Below, in pieces: positions 1-6,986 of a DNA stretch of 10,776 bases (position 1 is the first letter of the stretch; every line of letters begins with the position of its first letter). Made by a program: the position numbers and the translations under genes. Under the pieces are notes generated by a model. The model saw nothing but the letters and a program-made list of their open reading frames with translations. It did no database searches and was not told the DNA's origin. The stretch covers positions 5,607 to 16,382 of the forward strand of contig DOWL01000088.1 in the NCBI GenBank assembly GCA_003519585.1, in the 5' to 3' direction. The DNA is from Nocardioides sp. (lineage in GTDB: Bacteria > Actinomycetota > Actinomycetes > Propionibacteriales > Nocardioidaceae).

Positions 1-98
1 TCGAATATCGGCTCGATGACCGTCGTGTTCGCCGCGGGCAGCACGACGTCGAGCCCGTGCTCGCCGTGCGCGAGGCGGACGTCGATGGTCCGGGTCAT
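1..98 (-). CDS. larA: LarA-type (DUF2088) nickel-dependent racemase/epimerase, N-terminal 32 codons only
   Basis: This gene is cut by the left window edge; only the first 32 codons plus two bases are present. The ATG at 98-96 overlaps the TGA of the glycerate kinase gene (ATGA), so the two are translationally coupled. A GAGG about 10 nt upstream, inside a CGAGGCCTCG palindrome (104-113), could serve as ribosome binding site. The visible peptide has the N-terminal pattern I know from LarA/DUF2088 proteins: a VRLAHGEHGLDV strand-turn-strand followed by VVLP and TVIEP. LarA uses a nickel-pincer nucleotide cofactor to racemise lactate, and relatives act on other 2-hydroxy acids such as malate, 2-hydroxyglutarate or gluconate. 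The catalytic His and Lys residues lie outside the window, so activity and substrate cannot be judged. The family call rests on one short motif region plus context and is moderately secure; the substrate is unknown. Confidence 0.72.
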   Translation of the reverse strand, partial: MTRTIDVRLAHGEHGLDVVLPAANTTVIEPIF

Positions 99-1198
99 GA
101 CGCCGAGGCCTCGAAGAAGCGGGCAAGCTCGGAGCCCGCCTGCGCGACCCAGTACAACGGCCGGCCCATGGCCCGCTCGACGCCGTCGGCCAACGCGACC
201 AACTCCACGCTGGTCGCGAACCCGGTCGGCGGGCTCGCGATCCGCCCCGCGACAAGGAACGCGTCGGTGCCGCGTTCGCGAGCTGCGGCCAACACGTGAC
301 TCACGAGCTTGCCGCTCGAGCTCTGCTCGTCGAACTGGCCCTCGCCGGTCACGATGGCGTCCGCGCCCGCAAGCACGGTAACCAGATCGGTGACCTCGAG
401 CACCTGACGGGCGCCGGACGAGAGGCTGGCTCCCCACGCGACCAGGCCGAACCCGGTCCCCCCGGCCGCACCCGCGCCGGGCTGCAACGAGTCGGCGCCG
501 ACCAGGTCGGCCCAGTGGGTCAGGGCCTGCTCGAGCAGCACTACGTCGTCGGGCGATGCGCCTTTCTGCGGACCGAAGACTCGCGCCGCTCCGCGCGGAC
601 CGGTCAGCGGGTTGTCGACGTCGCACAGGACAGTCGCGCCGCCTGGAGGCAGCGGTCGCAGTCCGGTCAGGTCGACGTCTGCGAGCTCGAGCAGCCCGAT
701 GCCACCGGGGCTGACGGCCGCGCCGTCGCTCCGGGTCAGCCGGGCACCGAGCGCACTCAGCGCACCAGCCCCACCGTCGGTCGACGCGCTGCCACCGATC
801 GCAAGCAGCAGCCGCTCGACACCATGGTCGAGCGCGGCGGCGATCGCCTGGCCGAACCCGCGCGTGCTGGCGGTCAGCGCGTTCGGCGGAGCCAGGGTCA
901 GGCCACAGGTGGAGGCGAGCTCCACGACGCCGGTGCCGTCGGGGAGCAGGAGCCACGATGCGGCGAAGAATGCACCCTGTGGCCCTTCGACGGTCACCGC
1001 CAGACGTTGGCTGCCGGGCACCGACCGCTCCAGGCAGTCCAGCGTTCCCTCGCCACCGTCGGCGAGCGGGAGCTGGATCAGGCTGTCCTGCGGTCGCCGT
1101 ACCCGCCAACCCGCGGCAAGCGCGCCCGCGACCTCCGCGGCGCCTGCGGTGGATTTGAAGCTGTCGGGCGCGAGCACGACGGTCGCGGAGCCGCTCAT
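95..1198 (-). CDS. Glycerate kinase, type-1 (GlxK/GarK family)
   Basis: Predicted cytoplasmic kinase of 367 residues, close to the family's usual length of about 380, that phosphorylates glycerate with ATP (2-phosphoglycerate in the characterised enzymes) and so feeds glycolysis. Family hallmarks are APDSFKST (residues 10-17), PLADGGEGT (44-52), the glycine-rich IGGSASTDGGAGAL (135-148), CDVDNPLTGPRGAARVFGPQKGA (192-214) and VTGEGQFDEQSSSGK (283-297). The ATG at 1198 is preferred because it overlaps the TGA of the upstream reductase gene (ATGA) and the protein starts directly with the family N-terminus; the frame stays open further upstream but only opposite reductase codons. An AGGCGG 7 nt upstream is a weak ribosome binding site, consistent with translational coupling. 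Its stop overlaps the start of the LarA-type gene. A glycerate kinase at the end of a catabolic operon suggests that glycerate, or a compound that yields it, is an end product. No key motif is missing. Confidence 0.95.
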   Translation of the reverse strand: MSGSATVVLAPDSFKSTAGAAEVAGALAAGWRVRRPQDSLIQLPLADGGEGTLDCLERSVPGSQRLAVTVEGPQGAFFAASWLLLPDGTGVVELASTCGLTLAPPNALTASTRGFGQAIAAALDHGVERLLLAIGGSASTDGGAGALSALGARLTRSDGAAVSPGGIGLLELADVDLTGLRPLPPGGATVLCDVDNPLTGPRGAARVFGPQKGASPDDVVLLEQALTHWADLVGADSLQPGAGAAGGTGFGLVAWGASLSSGARQVLEVTDLVTVLAGADAIVTGEGQFDEQSSSGKLVSHVLAAARERGTDAFLVAGRIASPPTGFATSVELVALADGVERAMGRPLYWVAQAGSELARFFEASAS

Positions 1199-2382
1199 GT
1201 CCCGGCCGCCTGCTGCTGGTAGCGACGCAGGAGCTGGGGCGCCTGGACGAGCAGGTAGCCGGTCTCGACGCCGCCGCTGACGGCCGCGACGACCCGACCT
1301 CCGCGCGGCAGCTCGCCCTCGGTCACGTCGATCCACTCGGAGTCGGGGGCGCGGTGACCGACGAAGTGCACCAACCGGCCGTGCTGCTCGGTCCAGAACA
1401 TCGGGACGGTGTCGAACGGGCGCGGCTCCCCGTGGGTGAGGTTGTACGCCGCCGCCGCGCCCTGTTCGACGGCCACCGCCCAGTGCTCCACCCGGGTCCG
1501 CCGACCCAGCCGCGCCGAGGGCCAGTCGGCGACGTCGCCCGCGGCGGCGACGTGCTCGTGACCGGGAACCAGCAGGGTCGCGGCCACCTCCACCGCCCCC
1601 TCTGATGTCATCGGGATCCTCGACCCGGCCAGCCAGTCCGTGGCGGGCCGGACGCCAACCGCGATCAAGGCGATTCCGGCCCGCAGCACCTGACCGTCGT
1701 CGAGGACCACCGACACCCCGTCCTCGTCCTGGGTCAAGCTGGTGACCAGCCGGCCGAGAAGCACCCGCACGCCGTGCTCGTCGTGCCAGCGGCGGGCCAG
1801 GGCGTCGACATGGCTGCCCAGCGCTTTCGCGAGTGGAGTCAGCGAGGGGTCCACGGCGGTGACCCGCGCGCCAGCCGCAGCCAACGTCGAGGCGACCTCG
1901 GAGCCGATCAGGCCGGCACCCACGACGACGACCTCCGCGACCTCGCCACCGGACGCGGCGCTCGCCACCCAGCTGCGGACCCGTGCCACCTGGGTCGGGT
2001 CGTCCACGCTGCCGACCCGCCCGGTCAACTCGATCCCCTGAAGGGTCCGGGCCACCGATCCCGACGCGACGAGAAGCCGGTCGAACCCCAGGCCGGTGCC
2101 GTTCTCGAGCCGCACGACGCCGGCGTCGAGATCGAGATCGACGGCCCGGGAGTCGTGCCGGCGCACGACGGGATCGACCACCATCGTGCGACGGAGTTGG
2201 TCGAGATCCTGCGCGCCGGAGAGGAGCTGCTTGCTCAGCCCGGGCCGGTAGTAGGGGCCGTCCGGCTCGGCCGCGACCAGGTGCAGCTCCCCGGCGTACC
2301 CGTCAGCCGTGAGGGCCCGCAGCGCGCGAGCTCCGGCGGCACCGGCTCCGACGACGACCAGTCGCTCGCCGGCCCCGGTCAC
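1195..2382 (-). CDS. FAD/NAD(P)H-dependent ferredoxin reductase
   Basis: A 395-residue flavoprotein of the class that passes electrons from NAD(P)H through FAD to a small ferredoxin, usually for a cytochrome P450 or Rieske-type oxygenase. The N-terminus holds the FAD dinucleotide-binding GAGAAG (12-17), followed by the RPGLSK segment (46-51) typical of rubredoxin/putidaredoxin reductases, and a LLVASGS strand (104-109). A second Rossmann motif, GAGLIG (155-160), binds NAD(P)H. The AAGDVAD motif near residues 304-310 is the conserved segment contacting the flavin, and a C-terminal reductase domain follows. The start is a GTG at 2382-2380, immediately after the ferredoxin TGA, with a G-run upstream as ribosome binding site. 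The zero-base junction makes the ferredoxin its obvious partner. No oxygenase is encoded nearby, so the final electron acceptor is unknown. There is no N-terminal signal, so it is cytoplasmic. Confidence 0.94.
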   Translation of the reverse strand: MTGAGERLVVVGAGAAGARALRALTADGYAGELHLVAAEPDGPYYRPGLSKQLLSGAQDLDQLRRTMVVDPVVRRHDSRAVDLDLDAGVVRLENGTGLGFDRLLVASGSVARTLQGIELTGRVGSVDDPTQVARVRSWVASAASGGEVAEVVVVGAGLIGSEVASTLAAAGARVTAVDPSLTPLAKALGSHVDALARRWHDEHGVRVLLGRLVTSLTQDEDGVSVVLDDGQVLRAGIALIAVGVRPATDWLAGSRIPMTSEGAVEVAATLLVPGHEHVAAAGDVADWPSARLGRRTRVEHWAVAVEQGAAAAYNLTHGEPRPFDTVPMFWTEQHGRLVHFVGHRAPDSEWIDVTEGELPRGGRVVAAVSGGVETGYLLVQAPQLLRRYQQQAAGT

Positions 2383-2577
2383 TCAGCCCCCCGCGAGCAG
2401 GATCGCCTGCTTCGGGCAGATCAGCGCGGCCTCACCGACGGTGTCCTCGTCGTCGGGGTCGACCTCGCTCCTCAGCACTACCAGCTCGCCCTGCTCGTCG
2501 AGTTCGAAGTAGTCCGGCGCCAGGCCGACGCAGATCGCGAAGCTCTGGCACAGCTCCTGGTCCACGGTCACGTCCAC
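2383..2577 (-). CDS. Single-cluster ferredoxin, probably [3Fe-4S] type
   Basis: A 64-residue acidic ferredoxin. Its cysteines lie at positions 10 and 16 (spacing C-x5-C) and 54 (C-P), with no cysteine at the intermediate position that would supply a fourth ligand. This is the pattern of actinobacterial [3Fe-4S] ferredoxins that serve cytochrome P450s; a [4Fe-4S] cluster with a non-cysteine ligand is the alternative. The flanking FELDEQGELVVL and CPKQAILL segments also fit that family. The start is a GTG at 2577-2575; an AGAGG lies 9 nt upstream, within AGGAGAGG. Nearby in-frame GTG codons (for example at 2571) are less well spaced. The gene sits 60 bp after the permease gene and abuts the reductase gene, so the two form an electron-transfer pair within the transport operon. 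An 11-nt GGAAC-G-GTTCC palindrome (2578-2588) fills the spacer between ribosome binding site and start codon. Confidence 0.93.
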   Translation of the reverse strand: MDVTVDQELCQSFAICVGLAPDYFELDEQGELVVLRSEVDPDDEDTVGEAALICPKQAILLAGG

Positions 2578-2637
2578 GGAACGGTTCCTCTCCTCTGCTG
2601 GGTGATGTGGGCAAGCGCCTCGCCGTCACGAGCCCGG

Positions 2638-4521
2638 TCAGGACGACCGCGGCTCGCTCGGCGTCGGCGCCATGCCGGTCTGGGGCACGTCGGCGATGGC
2701 GCTCCCCCTGCCGAACGCCGTGCGGAACCATCCCTTGCGCCGGTTCAGGCGACCCGTCGCACCCCGGGACTGCCCGACCACGAGGATCGTCCCCGCGATG
2801 ACGACGTTGAGGAGGGTGACGAGCACGGCGAACGCCGCCAATTGTCCGTAGAAGCCGCTCTCGAAGATGTCGATCATGATGAAGCCGGCGACCGGATGGT
2901 TGGGACTCGAGAGTAGGGATGACGCCGTCGCCTCCACGAGCATGTGCGCGAACAACAGGACCCATGCGGCAGTCAGCCCGGGCACCATCAGCGGGAGCGA
3001 GACCCTCAGGAAGGTGCGCGACGGCGACGCGCCGCTCACCGCCGATGCCTCCGAGAGCTCACCGCTCACCCGGCCGTACGCCGCACCCACGGCGATGATC
3101 GCCTGCGGGCTGTAGAGGACCAGGTAGGCGAGGAACAGGATCGTCCACGTCCCGGCCAAGCTGATCGGCGCAGCGCCGAGCCCGATGATGAAGCCGACGC
3201 CGATCGCGACGTGGGTGATCGGTCCGGGAGACTTGAGGATGCCGTCGACGATGGGCGCGAACCGGCGATGTCGGTCCATGAACGCCGAGGCGACCGCCGC
3301 GATCACGACCCCGATCGTCGCCCCGAGGATGGCCAGGCTGAGGCTGGTCCGCAGCGCCAGGGGCAGCCGGTCCTCGTTGAACACCGAGGTGAACTGGTCC
3401 ATCGTCAGATTCAGGCTGAACGCCGGGCGCCAATACGGCTGCAGCGCGACGTAGAGGAGACCGATCAGCGGCAGCACGCTCGCGACGGCGGCGAAGGTGA
3501 TCATGAAGGCCTGGGCCGGTCGCCGCCACGGGCCGAGGTCGACCACGGTGCGGGTGCTGGACTTGCCGCCGATCCGGGCGAACCGCGCCTTGCGCGCGAT
3601 CCGCCGGTCGAAGTACCACAAAGTCCCGACAAAGAGGACGAGGAAGAGCGCGCCGACCACCGTCACGTCGAGCCGGGGCGGATAGATCGATCGGGTCGAA
3701 TTGATGATGTAGACCGACAGCGTCGAGATCCCGGCCGGCGTCCCGAGGATGACCGGGATGCTGTAGATCGCCGCGCCGATCATGAAGCAGAGCAGCGTGG
3801 CGCCCATGAGCGCCGGCTTGATGAGCGGCAAGGAGACCTTCCACAGTGTCCGCCCGGCGCTGGCTCCGCTGATCCGCGACGCCTCCTCGTAGGACGAGTC
3901 GATGTCCCGCAGTGCCACCGAGATCATCAGGTAGGCGAACGGGATCAGCTCGACGGTGTAGATGAAGATGACGCCGGGCCAGGAGTTGATGTTGAGCGGC
4001 CCGGTCTCCGAGTCGTAGCCGAAGAAGCCCAGGAGCGGCCGCAGGACGAGCACGTTCAGGAAGCCGGCGCGCTCGTCGGCGAGGAACTTCCAGCCGATGC
4101 TCACCGCCAGCCCGGGGATCAGCAGTGGGATGACCGGCAAGATGGTGGAGACGAAGCCCATCCGCGCGTTGGTCCGGACGTTCAGCCAGGCGAACAGCGC
4201 ACTCACGCCGATCGCGATCGGCACCGCCACGATCAGGATCCGCGCGGTGGACCAGGCGGCATTCCAGAAGAGCTCCGAGGTGAAGACCCGGACGAACGCC
4301 TCGGTGTTGAAGGAGCCGTCCACCCACATGACCCGGATCACCGCACGGGTCAACGGATAGGCGATGAGCAGCGCCATCGCCCCGACGACGAGCACCGCGA
4401 AGGCGTCGAACGGCCCGACCTGGCGGCCGAAGAACCGCCGACGGCCTCTCGGCCGCGGACCGGCCGGGAGGTCGGCGCTTTCCAGCGCGGCGGCCTCGGG
4501 CCCGAGCGTCGTGTGTGCCAT
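2638..4521 (-). CDS. ABC importer permease, fused double-domain (FbpB/AfuB type)
   Basis: A 627-residue inner-membrane protein made of two homologous binding-protein-dependent permease domains in one chain, as in the ferric-iron FbpB/AfuB group. Hydrophobic segments begin near residue 39 and continue to about 583, roughly twelve helices. Each half has the cytoplasmic EAA loop that contacts the ATPase: EEASRISGASAGRTLWKVSLPL (212-233) and SEASAVSGASPSRTFLRVSLPL (490-511). The charged linker between halves lies near residues 304-336. The N-terminal 35 residues and the C-terminal 40 residues are charged and presumably cytoplasmic. The ATG at 4521 lies 3 bp after the ATPase stop (TGA-GCG-ATG), so the genes are co-translated. 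Transporters of this architecture move ferric iron, but also sugar phosphates or other organic solutes; the catabolic neighbourhood favours an organic substrate here (inference). Confidence 0.96.
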   Translation of the reverse strand: MAHTTLGPEAAALESADLPAGPRPRGRRRFFGRQVGPFDAFAVLVVGAMALLIAYPLTRAVIRVMWVDGSFNTEAFVRVFTSELFWNAAWSTARILIVAVPIAIGVSALFAWLNVRTNARMGFVSTILPVIPLLIPGLAVSIGWKFLADERAGFLNVLVLRPLLGFFGYDSETGPLNINSWPGVIFIYTVELIPFAYLMISVALRDIDSSYEEASRISGASAGRTLWKVSLPLIKPALMGATLLCFMIGAAIYSIPVILGTPAGISTLSVYIINSTRSIYPPRLDVTVVGALFLVLFVGTLWYFDRRIARKARFARIGGKSSTRTVVDLGPWRRPAQAFMITFAAVASVLPLIGLLYVALQPYWRPAFSLNLTMDQFTSVFNEDRLPLALRTSLSLAILGATIGVVIAAVASAFMDRHRRFAPIVDGILKSPGPITHVAIGVGFIIGLGAAPISLAGTWTILFLAYLVLYSPQAIIAVGAAYGRVSGELSEASAVSGASPSRTFLRVSLPLMVPGLTAAWVLLFAHMLVEATASSLLSSPNHPVAGFIMIDIFESGFYGQLAAFAVLVTLLNVVIAGTILVVGQSRGATGRLNRRKGWFRTAFGRGSAIADVPQTGMAPTPSEPRSS

Positions 4522-4524
4522 CGC

Positions 4525-5688
4525 TCAATCCCTCAGCAGGGTCAGCGAGGGCGTGCTCACGACCAGGGCGGCCTCGTCACCGGGTCGCATCCACGCGGTC
4601 GCCGGGGTGGCCAGACCGCTCATCCGGCGGCCGTTCTGGAGCAGCACCGTGAACTCGACGGTCGAGCCGGAGAACATCACCGTCTCGACGGTGACCGTCG
4701 CGATGCCCGGCTCGCCGGGCCGGGCGAGGCTCAGGGTCTCGGGACGCGCCGCGATGTACTTGTACTCGCCGCCGAGCACGTCCTTGGGTGCCGACTCCAA
4801 CACCAGGTCGCCGACGTCGGTGCTGACCCGCACCCCTCCGGCGCCCTCGGCGGCGACCCCCTGGACCTCCAGGATGTTGGAGGTCCCGACGAAGGTCGCC
4901 ACGAAGCGGTTGACCGGGCGGTTGTAGACCTCGATCGGCGTGTCGATCTGCACGATCTTGCCCCGGCGCATCACCGCCAGCCGGGTGGCCATCTGCATGG
5001 CCTCGTTCTGGTCGTGGGTGACGTAGATGCCCGCGAACCCAACGCGTTGCTGGGCCGCCAGGATCTCGATCCGCAACTCCTGCCGGACCTGGGCGTCGAC
5101 GTTCGACAGCGGTTCGTCGAAGACCACCGCCTGCGGATCGGTCACCATGCTGCGGGCCAGGGCGACCCGCTGCTGCTGCCCTCCGCTGAGCTGCCCCGGG
5201 TACTGGTTGTGCAACTCCTCGAGACCCACGGATGCCAGGGCGCGACGCACCGCCTCCCGTCGTTGACTCTTGGACACCTTGCGGTTCACCAGCGGGTACT
5301 CGATGTTCCCCCCGACAGTCATGTGCGGCCACAGGGCGTAGTGCTGGAACATCATGCTGATGCCGCGCCGCTCGGGAGGTATGTCGATGCGGTCATCCGA
5401 GGAGTAGACCGGGCGCCCATTCGCGGAGATGGTGCCGGACTCGGGGGTCTCGAGTCCGACCAGGCTGCGCAGCAAGGTCGTCTTGCCGCAGCCGCTAGGC
5501 CCGAGGAGTACGACCATCTCCCCCCGGCCGACGGTGAGATCCACACCGTCCACGGCCGGGACGACCTCACCGCCCTCGCGACGGAAGGTCTTGAACAGGT
5601 CGTGCACCTCGACGACCGAGGTCGACTGGACGGGCTCGGTGGTGGCGGGCCCTCGTCGCTTCAACGACATCGCTCGTGACATCTCCAT
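4525..5688 (-). CDS. ABC importer ATP-binding protein (FbpC/PotA type, with TOBE domain)
   Basis: A 387-residue cytoplasmic ATPase that drives the importer. All nucleotide-binding motifs are intact: Walker A GPSGCGKTT (63-71), Q-loop Gln115, signature LSGGQQQ (167-173), Walker B VVFDE (188-192) and H-loop His225 in YVTHDQNEAM. The C-terminal third (about 285-387), with ARPETLSL and a further beta-rich segment, is the TOBE-type domain of the CUT1/iron-type ATPases. I chose the ATG at 5688 because AAAGGA lies just before it; the next ATG at 5682 is spaced slightly better (9 nt) and is an alternative. The reading frame stays open upstream to a possible start at 5844, but that would overlap the binding-protein gene and adds a non-conserved, Arg/His-rich leader. 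The ribosome binding site overlaps a 13-nt palindrome (5694-5706). The permease gene follows 3 bp downstream. Confidence 0.96.
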   Translation of the reverse strand: MEMSRAMSLKRRGPATTEPVQSTSVVEVHDLFKTFRREGGEVVPAVDGVDLTVGRGEMVVLLGPSGCGKTTLLRSLVGLETPESGTISANGRPVYSSDDRIDIPPERRGISMMFQHYALWPHMTVGGNIEYPLVNRKVSKSQRREAVRRALASVGLEELHNQYPGQLSGGQQQRVALARSMVTDPQAVVFDEPLSNVDAQVRQELRIEILAAQQRVGFAGIYVTHDQNEAMQMATRLAVMRRGKIVQIDTPIEVYNRPVNRFVATFVGTSNILEVQGVAAEGAGGVRVSTDVGDLVLESAPKDVLGGEYKYIAARPETLSLARPGEPGIATVTVETVMFSGSTVEFTVLLQNGRRMSGLATPATAWMRPGDEAALVVSTPSLTLLRD

Positions 5689-5693
5689 GAGTC

Positions 5694-5706
5694 CTTTCGT
5701 CGAAAG
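5694..5706 (-). promoter_or_regulatory. 13-nt palindrome overlapping the ATPase ribosome binding site
   Basis: CTTTCG and CGAAAG are perfect inverted arms of 6 bp around a single base. The left arm, read on the minus strand, includes the AAAGGA ribosome binding site of the ATPase gene. It could be a weak hairpin tempering translation or a protein site; it may also be chance. No function is claimed. Confidence 0.3.
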
Positions 5707-5761
5707 CCCCAGCTCCACGCCAACTCGGTGCGGACAGCCTCGACATCGGTGTTCGTGCGGA

Positions 5762-5798
5762 TGGCCCGGGCGCCGACCTCTGACCGCCGCCCGGGCCA
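5762..5798 (-). promoter_or_regulatory. GC-rich 11-bp stem-loop just after the binding-protein gene
   Basis: TGGCCCGGGCG (5762-5772) and CGCCCGGGCCA (5788-5798) are perfect complements of 11 bp enclosing a 15-nt loop. On the transcript the hairpin begins about a dozen bases after the TGA of the binding-protein gene and lies more than 70 bases before the ATPase start. No T-run follows it, so it is not a textbook intrinsic terminator. In binding-protein importers, hairpins at this spot are known to protect the upstream message or partly terminate, giving more binding protein than membrane components. That role is inferred here from position and structure. Confidence 0.6.
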
Positions 5799-5809
5799 CA
5801 TCGCCTGCC

Positions 5810-6937
5810 TCAGTTGGTGAGGGGCTCCAAGCCGAGCAGGCCAATGATGTGAAGGTACCTCTCGTCCTCGGGCGTCAGGTTCTTGTCGCCCTGCACGACC
5901 TCCTCACCCTCGGGCGCCGTGTAGCAACCGTCGACGGGCTCCTCGAACGCCGCTGAGAAACCTGTCTGTCCGGGCGGTCCGGCAGCGATGCAGACGGCCG
6001 ACATGCCCTCCGGGGAGACCCGGAAGTTCGCGAACACCCGGGCTGCGTTCGGGTTCGGCGACTCCTTGAAGATCGCCAGCTGTCCGGGCACCTGGATGAG
6101 CGGGTCGGTCAGCACCTTGAACGCGATCGGCGCCCCCTTGCTGGACAGGTCCGCGACAAGCATCGAGGACTGCGGGTAGCTCACGTCCTGAGCTCCGGCG
6201 GCGACGTCCTGGGTGGCCGGCACCGATCCACCGGCCTCGATCTTGGGCTGGAGCGCGGAGACCTGCTCGACGTACTCGTCTCCGAGCACGTTGCTGATCG
6301 CGTCGAGCCACGAGATGTTCGTGGAGGTAGCCCGCGGGTCAGGCAGCGTGAGCCGGCCCTTGAACTCCGGCTTGAGCACGTCGGCCCACGTGTTGAGATC
6401 CTCGCCATCCATCACGTCGGTGTTCCACGCGACGCCGAGGTACTGGACGTACTTCGCGACCCAGGTGTCGGTGACCATGTTGTCGGGCCAGGTCTGCTCG
6501 CCGAGGGTCGGCATCACCGTGTCGTCGAGCTGCAGGAACCAGTCCTTGTTCTCGACGAGGTCCTGGAAGCCAGTGGACAGCACGTCACCGGAGTTGATCC
6601 CGGACTGCTTCTCCGTCGCGACCTGCGCCGCAAGGTCCGGCCCGGCCTTGACCAGGTTCACCTTGATGTCAGGGTACTCCTTCTCGAACGCCTCGATGAC
6701 AGCCGCGTTGATGCTGTCGGAGTCGCTTGAATAGAAGACGACCTCGCCCTCCTTGTTGGCGGCATCGACGATCGCGTCCCAGCCTCCGTCCGCCACTTCG
6801 CTACCCGAGTCCGAATCGCCTCCGCAACCCGCGAGCACGAGCGACAGCGTCACGACCGCGACGCCGGCGAGCCCGCGAACCGCGCGACCCCGCCTACGTG
6901 CGTTCCTTGCTCCTCCGAGACTCCGCCAACCCTTCAT
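5810..6937 (-). CDS. ABC importer substrate-binding lipoprotein (ferric-iron/AfuA-like family)
   Basis: A 375-residue extracellular binding protein that captures the substrate and delivers it to the permease. The N-terminus is Arg-rich (to about residue 22), then hydrophobic (23-35), ending in the lipobox LAGC with Cys38 as the lipid-modified residue, followed by a Gly/Ser/Asp linker. The mature part has the family's EGEVVFYSS start (64-72), the YLGVAWNTD segment (166-174), a WADVLKPEFKGRLTLPDPR hinge region (184-202) and GQLAIFKESPNPNAARVFANF (285-305). Ferric-binding members carry two adjacent tyrosines; here the comparable region (about 250-258) has only Tyr254 followed by Pro, so iron binding is doubtful. 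Two cysteines, Cys316 and Cys338, could form a disulfide. The ATG at 6937 is chosen for its good AAGGGAAG ribosome binding site; an in-frame start at 6961 lacks one. The lactonase gene lies 49 bp upstream and the ATPase gene 121 bp downstream, past a stem-loop. Confidence 0.93.
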   Translation of the reverse strand: MKGWRSLGGARNARRRGRAVRGLAGVAVVTLSLVLAGCGGDSDSGSEVADGGWDAIVDAANKEGEVVFYSSDSDSINAAVIEAFEKEYPDIKVNLVKAGPDLAAQVATEKQSGINSGDVLSTGFQDLVENKDWFLQLDDTVMPTLGEQTWPDNMVTDTWVAKYVQYLGVAWNTDVMDGEDLNTWADVLKPEFKGRLTLPDPRATSTNISWLDAISNVLGDEYVEQVSALQPKIEAGGSVPATQDVAAGAQDVSYPQSSMLVADLSSKGAPIAFKVLTDPLIQVPGQLAIFKESPNPNAARVFANFRVSPEGMSAVCIAAGPPGQTGFSAAFEEPVDGCYTAPEGEEVVQGDKNLTPEDERYLHIIGLLGLEPLTN

Positions 6938-6986
6938 CGCTTCCCTTTCTGGTTGCAACATCCGCAGATGCGCCGATGTCGTCGTG

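Noticed and set aside
296..1222. Plus-strand open frame of 308 codons opposite glycerate kinase
   Set aside because: The opposite strand encodes all glycerate kinase motifs; the plus-strand translation is low-complexity and shows no family features.
2944..5679. A 911-codon plus-strand open frame opposite the permease and ATPase genes
   Set aside because: It is antisense to two unmistakable genes, and its translation is Arg/Asp/Gly/His-rich with no recognisable domain. Such frames arise from GC-rich third codon positions.
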